DNA of 60,000 bases from Tubulanus polymorphus (Eukaryota; Nemertea; Palaeonemertea; Tubulaniformes; Tubulanidae): NCBI RefSeq assembly GCF_964204645.1, contig NC_134031.1:4325001-4385000 (forward strand), read 5' to 3'. Position numbers and translations under genes: made by a program. This document shows positions 1 through 11,836 of the stretch, in pieces. Every line of letters begins with the position of its first letter. The first letter of the stretch is position 1. The notes below the pieces were generated by a model, which was given only the letters and a program-made list of their open reading frames with translations, was not told the origin of the DNA and ran no database searches.

Positions 1-148
1 ATCATAAGCTATTGAGTTCGAAACCCACTATAACCGTTTTTGTGCAGCATACAAAAAAAGTGCCGGGCGGATTCGGGCAGCTTGAGGAGTAATAGGCAGG
101 GCGGATACGGGCGGCTTGAGTGCTAATGAGTTAAGCTCTCACACTTAC

Positions 149-266
149 CCTGAACAGTAAGCAGCTCTTTCTCGATGCTTTCGTCGATGCACTGAAGGAA
201 AGTTTTCGCCGCCGCATCTTGAGACGAACCATCGATGAGCAGTTTCTTCGGTTTCGATTTTCTTTT
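149..266 (-). CDS. Internal exon of an unidentified gene (left-edge gene)
   Basis: On the minus strand a T-rich tract ending in TTTCTAG (acceptor, just above 266) is followed by 39 open codons plus one base and then the strong donor GTAAGTGT just below 149. The incoming phase is 0 and the outgoing phase is 1. The peptide is very basic at first (KRKSKPKK) and then helix-like (FLQCIDESIEKELLTVQ). Codon use (TCG, GCG, ATC) resembles the RasGAP exons. I do not recognise the family. The gene runs leftward out of the window. It could belong to the same transcript as the exon at 7.5-7.8 kb, but their phases (1 out, 0 in) do not match directly, so at least one unseen exon would have to lie between. 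Confidence 0.55.
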
Positions 267-2797
267 CTAGAAACGAAAAAAAAAAAAAAACGATTTTCAT
301 AAAATCGCCAATATTCGACGCCCGCCGAAACGTCATGTACCCGCGTATAATGGAATAAGATGAAATAAGACGAAAGTTTCGGACAGGTTCCATATTGTCG
401 CCGCGAATTTACTTCAATTTCGTCAAAAACATAGTATAGTAAGAAAAGAATTGTCATTAGGCTGCATTTGCTACAGTTCCAATGCCACTATCAAATCACA
501 TAATATGTACACATTTCTGAGAAGTTGAAATCATCATCCTTACATCAAGACGTTCATCATCGTATCTCTCTTAATTAAACTGAGTAAACTGAGATTCTGA
601 GCAGGTAAAACAGAGTTCATTCGCTTACAACAGCATTATATTACACGTCATCATGGAATTGAACTGTCCGTCAACATGTCTGCGTGATAAATTGATAATT
701 CATTTTATTCGATATACCTACAACACCTCCGCCATTTTTTTAAAATTTTATCACTTAACCGATTCATTGTAGGCCCGATCATACTACATAGTTTGTTTCA
801 GTAATAGGTAACTAGAGAGTAAGAGAGCTAACTTGAAAGTTTATTGATGCCTTGAAAATTGTCGGCTAAGAAAAAATTTATTTTGGATTTGAATACTAAT
901 TGGCAAATTAGACCGCCAACCAGTCGAGCTGCAATATTGATGACATAGGTAGGGTACACAATTCGTTATAAAACCGTGAAAATTGAAAATCAAAATCATG
1001 AAATATATTCAATAACAAAATGAAAGCCAAAATTCGCAGTTTTAATTGCTATTTTGAAATGCCAATATTGACGACGTATTGCACATTGACTCATGCAGAA
1101 CCCTTTAATAAACAACTCATATCCAGTACTAATCAATATATACATTATTATTATGCATGTAGTTAATATGGTGTCAAAAAATGTATACACGGAAGATGCA
1201 TCTTAAAGCTAAGGGGGCAAATTGAAGACGCCTTAAATGGTGAATATCGATGTTCACCGCGACATAGATTTCGAGGAATCTGAAAAGAAAATCTGTTTCC
1301 TAGTACTGACAATTCGTGCCGAAACGAGGTCTGTGTATTAAGCTGCAGGCTGCTCATCTGTCAATCGATACCGATGAACTCAACCTTGGATCAATATTAG
1401 CCCGATTTATTTGGAAGCGTCTGTTTTTCCTGGTATTTTCAATGGCCGGGTCACCCAGAGGCTGAATGCCGGCAAGGTTGCTTAGTAACTGGGACAACTG
1501 AATTTCATCACTCACACTAAATAGGCATTGGTATAAACACTATATGTATATGCAGCGTATGATAAAAGAAGCAACAGTAGCTGATCTAACAAAAATGTCA
1601 GTACAGTGAAAGGCAATCAAATGTTTTAGTTTAAAAAGGGTCACGACAAAAAGGCTGGAAACCAATGTACGATTGATATTGATTGGTCGATTTGATGATT
1701 ATCAAAGTACATAATACATAAACTCATACGGTAACTGATTATACGCATTATACATGACAATCATCAGGACCTCGGAAATCATAATATGATTGTCAAGCCG
1801 AGGCCCTGGAATAATAAAATCACAAATACATATGAAAAAAGAAAAATCTAAGAATGACGGAACATGTTTAGAGTTCAGATAGTGAGAAGGGCATAAAATT
1901 TGGACCGAATCGCAGTCTGAAATGATGGTCTTGTGATTGACTAATAAGAGGTATCGGAAAAGAGATGATTCGAGTAGAATAGAAAAGCTCCCGCATAAAT
2001 ATTAGAAGAAATCATTATGAATTAGAAATGGTCCCTAAAACACTTTACACGGGTATAAGCATCTTGATAATTTCGACACATTTCTGGTAGTTCGCCCATG
2101 ATTTTAAACGTGTGGATCGACAGTAGTTCGATGAGTACCGGTATTAATTTTTGAGATTGAATTCAAAACTTTTAAGGGATGAACAATAAGCGTGACAAGG
2201 AAGTAAGTACCAGTAGCTGATCTACAAAAAAACATCAGTGTAATGAAACTCAAATTTATCAGTTTTATAAGGTCATGACTAAAAGACAATTGCTTGCGCT
2301 CAAAACCAATTTTTTCTAGATAAACAAACAGCGCTGATAACACATGGATCGAGTTCAGCTCAACGGTTCACTGTTCTAAGATACATAGAACTCTAACCTC
2401 GTTCAACTAAAAAAAAAATCATCATAAAACCGATTACTATTGAGCTACGTGACAATCGAATCCTAGACGAACAATTAAGATAATTGTTCATAGATCAAAT
2501 CTAAGTGTAAGCTAGACACAAGCTAGAAATAGAGCTTAAAAAAATTTCATCAAATCTCGCCTTTAAAATCCGACATCGAGAAAATTACGGTTCATAAACA
2601 ACTCATAATGACAGTATAAAACGAGCAAAGGTCAAATAGCCATATTAATCAACGTTTGTCAACTACGTGTTAAACTATGCTTACCGAATCTAATAAGTAT
2701 TCAACTTAGTATCCGTTAGCTTACTGCTTAAAAAAAGTGACAAATTCTTTTCTTCTCCGTGGTGGTTGTTGTGTGCGTGTATGCGATTAACTTCCAG

Positions 2798-2803
<6 letters not shown>
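267..2803. other. Non-coding stretch, nothing recognised
   Basis: AT-rich DNA with only short, low-quality open frames. The only structure seen is a small hairpin near 1769-1807, where CCTCGG and CCGAGG arms bracket an AT-rich loop. It is presumably intron of the left-edge gene. Confidence 0.4.

Positions 2804-2830
<27 letters not shown>
2804..2830. repeat. (GA)n microsatellite
   Basis: About 13 uninterrupted GA units. The 800 bases that follow contain a CCAA-rich low-complexity patch (about 2,935-2,972) and a CT-rich patch (about 3,282-3,300), and nothing else recognisable. Confidence 0.9.
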
Positions 2831-3652
2831 CTACACCAGTAGTCTATGACCTCCAAGTATCTCTTCTATTGCGTCTATATATTGATTTTCCTACCCACGC
2901 TCTATGCGAACTCATTTACCAACAAACGCGCTCACCACCAACTCGCCAACCAACCAACTAACCAACCAACCGTGCACGCGAAACATTTTTAGAAATAATT
3001 CCTCGAATCGCATTTATTAATTCCCGATCAACCTTCAAGCTTTTAAGAACACAACTTTGACAATATATACATATTCACTATATAGACTAGTTTCCAGGCA
3101 TAAATACAATATAGATTTTTTCCACACGCGCAAGAGACACGAGAAGGCTCGAGAATGAGTACACGCTGTATATGCGACTAACTGTGCAATAAAAGCAGAA
3201 AAATGAGGCCTGCGCGACCTTCACCTCTACCGATCGACGTTTATTTATAATTCTGGTGCACTCGACTCACAAACCACGCTCTTTCTCTCTCTCTCTCTTT
3301 TCTATCAGATGTTTAGTATAAAATATTAAGTCAAGGTGACCCGGTTTTATAGGTTACGGGACTATACCAAAACAACCTGATTTACAGTAACCGTGTCGCC
3401 AGGTTTACCGGGGCAAACCTTTTAATGGTACTAGAAATAAAACTGTGTCATCAATAATCATATATATTCAATACCTGATGATATACAGACGCGATAAAGG
3501 TCAAGGCTGTCATGTGTCTCAAAATGAATTGAAATACAGACCCCGAGATCCAGATATCAGTTCACGTAGATCGATGATTCAATGGTGAAACTGGACCCAG
3601 TACTGCAGTAATGAGTTAAAATAGTTTATTTCAACTCTAGTAAAATGTAACT

Positions 3653-4885
3653 AGGGGTCCAGGGACACCATGGAAAGTGGTTTCAAATGCTCAACAATCT
3701 AACAATTTCAATATTAACCCCCTGGTGACCATATACAAAAACCAATGATCTTGAAACTCACCACAATCATAGAATATGTCAGCAGCTATGATTTTTTCAA
3801 TTGATTGTGATAACAAAATATGCCTCGTCACCAATTTAATATGGAAATACTAAGTTATTCTACTATTCAACGCCCCCTAATAACCATATGCAAAACCCAA
3901 TGACCTTGAAACTCACCACAATCATAGAACATATCATGAACTACAACTTTGCAATTGATCATGGTAACAAAATATGCTTAGGTACCAATCTAATAAGGAA
4001 ATACTAAGTTATTCTACTATTCAACACCCCTGGTGACCACATAGAATCACAATTTACTTAAAACTCACCAGAATCATAGAGGATGTCATGAGCTACAACT
4101 TTGCAATTGATTGTGGTAACAAACTATGCATAGGTACGAATATAATATAGAAATACTAAGTTATTGTATTATTCAATGCCCCTGGTGGCCATATACAAAA
4201 ACCAATGACCTTGAAACTCACCAAAATCATAGAACAGGTTATGGGCAACAACTTTCTTATTGATTATGGTTACAAATTATGTTTAGGTATCAATATAATA
4301 TGGAAAAACTTTTTCCCACCTACGAATGAGCACTGATGACACCAAGATTGCTGCCAATTGCGCCACAATTGGCTGATCAAAAATGCTGGTCTCAGGTATA
4401 AAATATCGCTTTTCAAAGAATACCCATCACAAATTGCAATGAGAAATGGCAAACAAGTAGGAAGCTACAGGACTCAGAATTCGGGCCAAATTTGACATTT
4501 TTGGACACTAAAAAGGTCATAGGACGACCATCTTGAGTCCGATCGACCCAATTTTTCTTATGCTGATGGGCCCTTGGGGGATTCAAATATATACGAAAGA
4601 TCAAGGTAATTGATCGAAGAGTCTTCAAAATTTCCCTCAAAAATGTGTAAAAAGTGCTGATTTTGGCGAACAACAATGGCTGCCAGTCGGCCATCTTTAT
4701 TCTGACAGGGCCAGTTTTTGGGCTGAAGATGTGTCTAGGGTAGATACATAGGCCTATGTAACCAAATATCAAGACATTATATTGAAGCGTCTTCAAAACT
4801 TCCCAAAATAACTGGATTCCGTCTACGGCCGGACGAACAGACGGACGAAAAGTGAACGCAATAGCCCGCTGTGACCATGCCATGG
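3653..4885 (+). repeat. Complex interspersed repeat, copy 1, with ~150-bp tandem monomers
   Basis: The first part (about 3,715-4,310) is four diverged monomers of 150-155 bp. Each contains CCCCTGGTG, then ACCTTGAAACTCACCA, then AATTGATTGTGGTAACAAA. The second part (about 4,310-4,885) is a non-tandem tail that mentions GATGGC/GGCCATC words and ends in ACGGACGAAAAGTGAACGCAATAGCCCGCTG-like sequence, given here as shorter words: ACGGACGAAAAGTGAACGC then AATAGCCCGCTG. The same order of words recurs at 5.15-6.29 kb and 13.97-14.62 kb, so this is a dispersed element rather than a local satellite. No open reading frame of transposase type was seen; the class is unknown. A stretch of CACTTGCCCGGG-type sequence (about 4,905-5,140) separates it from copy 2. 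Confidence 0.7.
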
Positions 4886-5142
4886 ACCGATCTATATGGA
4901 ATAAAAGCCACTTGCCCGGGGGCAAGCATCTGAAATTTCACTTGCCCCTTCAAAAATCTACTTGCCGTACATATGCTGTCTGACTGGTGGCACAATCATC
5001 CGTTGTATCAATTGGGAAAAAAGCTTTGAGATATAAATACGCACTAGCCCGGCAGACAAGTGAAAATGACTAACCAACTTGCCCGAAATGAGAATATACT
5101 TGTCCCGGGCAATCGCAGAAGCGCTTTGATCACACCCTGCAT

Positions 5143-6290
5143 GCCCCACTTAGTGGAATGCCTGACAATCTGGAAATTTCAATATTCAACATACCTTGAT
5201 GAACAAATACAGTTTGAGGTTTAACTCCCTAGAATCATAGAACATCTGTCATGACCACCAGCAATTTGGTTATTGATTGTGAAAAGGCCTATAGGTACCA
5301 CTGTATAATGGAAATACTGAGTCTTATATTCTGTTATTCAACGCCCCCTGGTGAAGAAACCAATGACCTCGAAACTCAGTCACCACAATATATAAAACAT
5401 GTCATGAGCTGCAACTTTGAAATTGATTGCCACTATTAAATATCCATTCAGTACCAATATGAATGGACAAATTAAATATGATCCAATATTCAGCACCCCT
5501 GGTGGCGAGAACAAAAAATCCCAATTCCATGTGAAGAGGAATCCTATGACAGCACTGACAATTATCAAATATCAAGTATGAAGACTAATAGTATGAAGAC
5601 TAAAGTTAATACTGATGAGACTATTAGATGGCTGCCAATTGTGTAACAATTGACTGATCGAAAAACCTGCGTGATAACCAAAGTATACCCACCATGAATT
5701 TCAAATAAAAAATAGCATTCCATTATGAAACTGGTCTTGGAAATCAGGCCAAAAATAACCTTCTCGAGATGGCCATCTCGAATCTGACCCAATTTTCTTA
5801 TGCTGATTGGCCCTAAGGGGGATACATACATACATCAGTATATATTATCAAAGATGAAGATGATTTATTACAATATCTTCAAACTCTCCCTCGAGAACTT
5901 TAACAAGAGCTCCGAGGGGCAACATAGCCAGCCTGTAGTATTCGCTTTATCATTAAGTGATGCAATTTGGGTTGAAACTGAGCAATTTGATTTACACAGT
6001 ACAATCATAACACAAACAGCCGGTTGACAGGAACAAATATTCAAGATCAATTTATTCTTTTCCTTCATTTCGATGATTTGTATGATTTACGTGGAATAAA
6101 ATTGAATTGAATTGGATGAGATGTTTTTTACTGAATAGAATTTTGATGAAAAACAAGACCGCAGCCATCTAGATTCTGATTAGGCCAATCAAGACAATGT
6201 ATTGTATCTTCGAAATTAACAAAATGGATCCAGTCTATGGACGGATGACGGACAAAAAATGAACGCAATAGGCCACTAATGGGCTAAAAA
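5143..6290 (+). repeat. Complex interspersed repeat, copy 2
   Basis: Same word order as copy 1: TGACAATCT...TTTCAATATTCAAC at the left, CCCCTGGTG with ACTCA.CACAAT monomers, and at the right end GAACGCAATAGGCC. It is more degraded, with only two or three recognisable monomers. Confidence 0.6.
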
Positions 6291-6647
6291 TCTGAAGAAT
6301 AATCTGGAACCTAGAAATGAATTCTGCTATCAGTGTTAACGATTGTATCCTTAACGACAGTACGCACTGCTCAGTTGTGGCAACAGCTTTGTTGTCAGCG
6401 CTATGATACGCTTCTTCTAGGTACTTGATACAATCCAAAGAAACCTCCGAAATCAAATTCTACCTATTTCACTGAGCTAATAGATAATGCACCATCCGTA
6501 CAAGGCTAAGATTCAATCGAAATTACAATACCATATACGGGTATGGTTCTTGTCTGATATTGTTTCATATACATCAATGCATCTACTAGATGTAAGCATC
6601 GAAATCCTTTAAAATACCCATACTGAGAATGTAGGTGAAATGGTATC

Positions 6648-7057
6648 AGGACAATTGCCCCCTGGACAACTGCCCCCCCCAAATTAAATCTGTTTAATCT
6701 TAAAGTATCACAGATATTTATTTCTAATTAATCAGACGAAGCGAACCAATTCTAGCTAATTAGCACTGATTTAAAGTGTTCGATTGGCACTAAAACTAAT
6801 TCCAATAAATTAGCCAAAGTTAACTAATGCACTAATAAGTGGACTAATTAAGTTTCCTTTAATTTTTTGGTAAGTGAATTATAATAACACAAGGACTGAT
6901 TTAAAGTTTTTTATCTGCACACAACATCAGTAATTCTATATATTATAAATCTATATTCATAAACAAATGAATTTCTAAGTAAAGTATTTAGGTGGTGTTA
7001 ATCCAAATCAAAAAGTATTTTATTCGGGGGAGGCAATTGTCCGGGGGCAATCTTCCT
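6648..7057. mobile_element. MITE-like element with GGACAATTGCCCCC inverted ends
   Basis: The left end carries GGACAATTGCCCCC followed by a second imperfect copy (GGACAACTGCCCCCC). The right end carries GGGGGAGGCAATTGTCC followed by GGGGGCAATCTTCC, the inverse arrangement. The interior (about 350 bp) is AT-rich and non-coding. A truncated copy of the right end lies at 15,747-15,810. Non-autonomous DNA transposon is the likeliest class; superfamily not assigned. Confidence 0.6.
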
Positions 7058-7511
7058 AGAATCAGATGAGATAACTAACATAACAAGTGGTACAACGGGT
7101 GGGCCTGTATCTGACATCCTGTTAATACAGGATTGATTCATTGAGAGACAACTTTGATCTAGATATTGAGGATAATATACTCTACCTTATCTTTCTTCGA
7201 ATATCTCGCTTTGGATTTTTTGTCAAACTCCGATTCTGAAACGTCCGAAAAAAATCCATAAGTTGAGCCGGGTAATAGCGTTTTACAGTGAAGGAATCGT
7301 AATAATCTGTGGGTTATTGTAAGGTTAAGTACCACTCATCCGTGACGACTGAAGGAACTGCAAAAACTGTAAAATCTATTCATTTTCTCAACATATAAAT
7401 TAGATAATAATCTGAAAATATTTTTTAGATTTTGCAGTCACCTCATTCCAGCAGTTAACTTGATCAACAGTTCACCGACATTTTTCGATGACAGAAATCA
7501 ACTAGACCTAC

Positions 7512-7824
7512 CTTTAACTTCGGCTACAGATAACTCGTCGACCTTCCCTCCATTGCCTAAATCATATCCATCATCTTTACTGAGTTTTATCGACGTACAA
7601 TCGTTCGTATTTCTAGAATCGTTTTTCGATCTCGATTCTTCGTTTTCGTCGACAGTTTCCGCCGAAGTTGCTTGGCGATCGCCGATTTCCGTCGAGGCGA
7701 CGTGTTCCGCAGTGTTTCCGTATTTCGCAACGCCATCTTCGACATCCGACGACTGATTTTCAGACGCGACGTATACATTTTTCTGGTTGTCGTCAGCAGC
7801 AGTAAGATCATCGACCGACTTCAT
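7512..7824 (-). CDS. Probable first coding exon of an unidentified acidic protein
   Basis: An open frame starts at the ATG at 7,822-7,824 and runs 104 codons to a good donor (AAAG|GTAGGTC), leaving phase 1. The peptide begins MKSVDDLTAADDNQKN and is rich in D, E, S, N and T with no hydrophobic segment, as in a disordered acidic region. Codon use is coding-like (TCG, GCG, GAA). Upstream in the same frame the reading stays open for ten more codons to a TAG that is itself part of a possible acceptor (GACATAG|AATTACG, exon end about 7,854), so this could instead be an internal exon in phase 0. The family is not recognised. It probably belongs to the same gene as the 149-266 exon. Confidence 0.55.
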
Positions 7825-7953
7825 CACAACGACGAAGTCGGCTTTAAGTTCGTAATTCTATGTCAAACCGGAATCGTAGTCCTTTGATGCGAATGCGTGC
7901 AATGGCGCCATGCTTCGTGAATGTAGTTCATTATCTGGGATTGCGCGAAGCTT

Positions 7954-8106
7954 ACCAGTGAATCATCAACTTTAAAATCACAGATATTTCACACCGATTC
8001 GACGACGATAAATATTCGACATTATTCGTATCCTCGATGACGACGGACTCCGGGCAATGGAGGGAGGTGTTTATCGTAACAGGATTACAGCGGTTACAAC
8101 CTTCTA
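7954..8106 (-). other. Candidate exon (possibly 5' untranslated) next to the left-edge gene
   Basis: On the minus strand TTTTCTATTTGTAG (a good acceptor) and CACTG|GTAAGC (a good donor) bracket 153 bases that are open in only one frame (contains the peptide word SVVIEDTNNVEYLSSS). Its outgoing phase (2) does not fit the frame of the 7.5-7.8 kb exon: joining at the GACATAG acceptor creates TGA at the junction. It may therefore be a 5' UTR exon, part of another transcript, or chance. Confidence 0.3.
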
Positions 8107-8971
8107 CAAATAGAAAATCATTCGACATCATTTCATTTGTACTCTTAATAACAGATTGATTTCCATGATCCGACAGCATACAGCAGATGGTAGGCTGCTG
8201 CCAGCCTAGTACCCTGCATGTATTGTAGTCATAGATATGGTTCTGAGGCCTACATGAAATCAAATTTATTCAAAATTCCCAAGTTTCTCTTAAGTATTTT
8301 AATGGGTAATTTTTCGATTTTCCAAAATGGATACGAGGCCTTCATTAAAATGAAAAATATCATCATGATACAGGGACGTCAACATAGCAAGAGTGACTGG
8401 TTGGTATTCAAGACAAATTGCTGAAAAACACACCCTTAACAATTCTGTGTGAAGTGTAAAATAAATTTTCAAAATACTTCCACGATCACAGGAAAATTTA
8501 TCAACTATTTCCAAACTAGGGAATATCATTTCAAGTTTTATCCAATTCCCCAGTATTGTGGCAACCATGCATAGGCACCACTAAGTACGCTAGGCAGGCA
8601 TGGATTCAGACGGTAGTACCGTAGGGATCAATCCCAAAAGTAGATAAGGGCACACTTTAACAGGAGGAGGCTGAGGATTTTCCACAAAGTCACACCATTC
8701 ATCAGAATTTCATCTTTATTGCCCGGAAAATACATTGCAATGCTGTAAAGTTTCTAGAAAACGCTTCACATCAGGACTTCATTTGCGCAATGCTTGGAAA
8801 TTCCACCAAAAAGCAGTTTATTTTCTAAATTTTCTGGATTCCCCTCATTTTTCATGGATTATGCCCTTCTTTATCTCAAAAATTGTCCTTGGATCCACCC
8901 ATGCTAGGCCAATATAATAACTAGTACGCCGTGGCTACGGTTACAGGAGTCCGTAAACGGAGTGCGATAGC

Positions 8972-9208
8972 TGCGGTTACGGGAGTTGGTTAGCGCATGC
9001 GCAATACACTAGAATTCTGACTTGCAATATTGGGATTCAAAACCAAAGCAAAAATTTCTAGCAATAGTCCAGTGCTTTACCAACTGAGCCACAGCACACA
9101 ACTGGGAGTCTCGATCGAAAGTTAATCTATATACAGCCTCACCTTACCCTAACCCTATTCCTTCACGCATGCGCGTACGTAGATATAATAGTGCAGACTC
9201 CCGGAAAC
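8972..9208. repeat. Foldback segment containing a tRNA-like box A on the minus strand
   Basis: The outer arms GTTACGGGAGT (about 8,976) and ACTCCCGGAAAC (about 9,196) are roughly inverse, and two NRF1-like palindromes (GCGCATGCGC at 8,993 and ACGCATGCGCGT at 9,165) sit just inside. Between them the minus strand reads GTGGCTCAGTTGGTAAAGC (about 9,083-9,101), the D-arm/box A of a tRNA, followed by GGTTTTGAATCCC, an imperfect box B. There is no proper cloverleaf, so this is a tRNA-derived SINE or a tRNA relic rather than a functional tRNA. Confidence 0.45.
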
Positions 9209-9439
9209 AACGTAGAGAGTTTGTAACTAATAACCTTGCGCATTTTACTATTTTACTTCCGGGCCTAAATTCACACTATAATCAGTCGTTAAAATGTGAT
9301 AATTAATGTTTGCTCTACTAGCCTGCTGGTGGTAAGTGATTTGACCCCGGTATCTAAGGTACAATTTTGTTATGTAGCACTGAGGATATGGGGTCAAAAA
9401 CTATATTCCGTTTAACCCCAATCCCGCCTGGCACTGACC

Positions 9440-9581
9440 CAGGGGTTTGTCACGATAGAAACCATAGATTCAATACACTACAGTAGGCTACCCGAGGTAC
9501 TACCTATGAGAAGAAATAAATGGTACCTAAGATGCTGTACGAATCTTAAACATCCCCAACAGCTATCGTGACAAGCCCCTG
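9440..9581. mobile_element. Short foldback element, ends CAGGGGTTTGTCACGATAG
   Basis: CAGGGGTTTGTCACGATAG at the left and CTATCGTGACAAGCCCCTG at the right are 19-base inverted repeats with one mismatch around about 100 bp of unrelated sequence. Length and structure fit a MITE; superfamily unknown. Confidence 0.65.
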
Positions 9582-10104
9582 TTGGCTGTGGTTAATTGTT
9601 GTTTGCGGTGGTCCCCGAACCGGACTAGGTGATGCTCGATGATGGTTCGCGAACTCCTGCCTGTCACTGTCACTGTCAGTCAGTGTCGTGTGTTAAGTAG
9701 GTAATAAAGGAGGTTGGTAAAAATAGGCCTGCGCTTTTTGCGTTTTACAATAAATTTTCAATCAAACTCATAAATAAATGTATCAAAACAATTTTGCGTT
9801 GTTTGCCAAGCTTGGCTTAATTTCAAATAAATACAAATCAAATCAGATTTTTTTCTAAAATTAAAAAGTAGACGGCTCACTCAACTACTTAGCCCTACTG
9901 TCACTGACTATATCGATAACAGCTCCTATTAAAATGTGGTACTAGTATAGCCAGCTTCTATATACGTATGACTACATCTACTGAGCAGACTTTATATTGC
10001 CGACTTTTCGGCATATTTTGCGGCTTCACTGGCTCCTTTTTCGATACAGGGCCATAAAAATATATTTCATTACGGCAGTACGCAATACGACATAGCCCGA
10101 CACT

Positions 10105-10180
10105 AGGTTCGAATCCCGAATTGTTTCTGGACGATAATTTTCAGCATAGACTGGGAGGTTCGAATCCCGAATTGTTTCTG
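10105..10180 (+). repeat. Duplicated 25-bp unit carrying a tRNA-type box B
   Basis: A unit beginning AGGTTCGAATCCCGAATTG occurs at 10,105 and again at 10,156 (period 51). GGTTCGAATCCC is the T-arm/box B consensus of tRNAs. A diverged third piece (GATTCGAATCGCG) follows at about 10,192. No box A was found upstream, so these are probably tRNA/SINE fragments. Confidence 0.55.
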
Positions 10181-11588
10181 AACGAGAAACGAGATTCGAA
10201 TCGCGATTACTTTTGCCATGTCTTTATTCTATTGAATCAAGTTAATTTTCTAATTTTCTATTTAACCATTATTAACTGTGAAACAGTATGCGTCACTACA
10301 TGTTCAAGAATTGACATGGAGGAGTACTGAAGATATAAATGAAATCATGTATCATTAAGTGATGGTGGTATCTCAATCTGCACTAATAGCCTTTAGATCA
10401 TTGTTGCCCCTCAGGAGGCAGGGGGGATTTGAACGACACCTATATCTCCTCAGTATAAATCTCCCTTGTTTGATAAAATGACAAAAAAGTCAACAAGAAA
10501 CTGTTAATTTTAGTTCAAAACAATTTTTATTCTTTATATATCTCATGATTCATATAAATGCATCAGTACTATGTATACATATACATATATATTTTGTTTA
10601 TTACTATTTATCTTTATACAAATACAGGTAGATAGATACCTGTTCGGTTGCCATGGTGGTTATATTTAAATTACTACGATTCTAAAACGACTCAGCACCA
10701 TTTCAATGGAAAGTTTTAAAAAGTCTAAAAAAACATGCCCGAAATAAAAAGTTCTCATCTCATTTGTGAATCCATCAGTTTAAGTAGTACGAAATGATAA
10801 TTAGGAATCAGAAATTTTCAATAAGACAAAATAAGAGAAATGTACGAGAAGTAGATGAATATTATTTCGTTATGATTTCGGTAATACTTGTAAAACTCAG
10901 ATCAGGGGATCCAATATGAAATTGACTGTTCTATAAATAGTTAAGGGAAACTGAAGTAGAAAATTAGATATTTCTGACTGACGAATGTAGAACAAACACC
11001 AATGTAGCTAGTAAGTCTCCCGGATCGGCCCATGATTCTACAGGTTTCCAAGAGAATCTCGCATTGACGATTTATCTTTGATTTAATTTTTCTTGCCGGA
11101 TTCAGTACGGTATATCAAACAGTCCAACACTATTATTGAATTGCATAGAACAAGCACAAATGGTTCATTTCAGCTAACGGTAAAAAAATACTTGCCATAA
11201 AACATACAGATGATTTTACTGTCCAATCAATTACTTCATACGCAAAATTTCACGGAGGATTTTCAACCCTACTTGCCAGGCACAGCGAACGAGTTTGTTT
11301 GATGTCGAAGTTTGATGTTAAAGTAATGTAATCCTCGATGAAAGCAAGCGGCAATTTCAATATGAAATCATTTTCATTTTCTAGACCTCTGATCCGTACG
11401 AAACGAAATGGCAAACCGAAAATAATGTAACAACATTCTCAAGTTTGTTGGCATTTAAATTATTCTATGATAATTAAGTCATTACATAGTCTGAGTAAAT
11501 GCAAGTAGTAATATATAGGACTGGTAATTTTTGTATTTGATACTGGCCATTGTAGAGAGAATAGATGACTGATATTTAGGGTAACATA
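10181..11588. other. Intergenic / possible 3' UTR, nothing recognised
   Basis: AT-rich sequence without convincing open frames. Minus-strand AATAAA words exist (for example at about 10,526-10,531) but the true polyadenylation site of the RasGAP gene cannot be chosen from sequence alone. Confidence 0.3.
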
Positions 11589-11836
11589 AGCCGCAATCGC
11601 ACGGTGACGATTTGGCCCGGATTGGGCACTAGTCAAATTCGACCCATTCACACGTAAACCACTCACTCGATACTAATTAAACAATTTGCTTATCAAGCAA
11701 AGTTGCAATTTACACACAATTATTTGACCCGTGCTAAAATTTTACTCGGGCCTGGGTCCAACCTTTTTAGTCGGGCGAAATTTGGCACACGCGTGAACAG
11801 TCGTTCTGGGCCAAAAACACTCGTGTGATCGCGGCT
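11589..11836. mobile_element. AGCCGCGAT foldback element, copy 1
   Basis: Left end AGCCGCAATCGCACGGTGACG and right end CACTCGTGTGATCGCGGCT are diverged inverted repeats; written short, the arms are AGCCGCRATCRCAC and GTGTGATCGCGGCT. The interior mentions TTTGGCCCGG and GGGCCAAAAACAC, which are again inverse, so most of the element can fold on itself. Three further copies occur in this window. Confidence 0.65.

Noticed and set aside
4413-4925. 170-codon open frame on the minus strand
   Set aside because: Lies entirely within the complex repeat tail and has no homology to a transposase or splice signals at sensible places.
6235-6470. Minus-strand open frame with helix-like text (LDCIKYLEEAYHSADNKAV), candidate missing exon of the left-edge gene
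   Set aside because: No convincing donor, partly within repeat copy 2, and phases could not be fixed.
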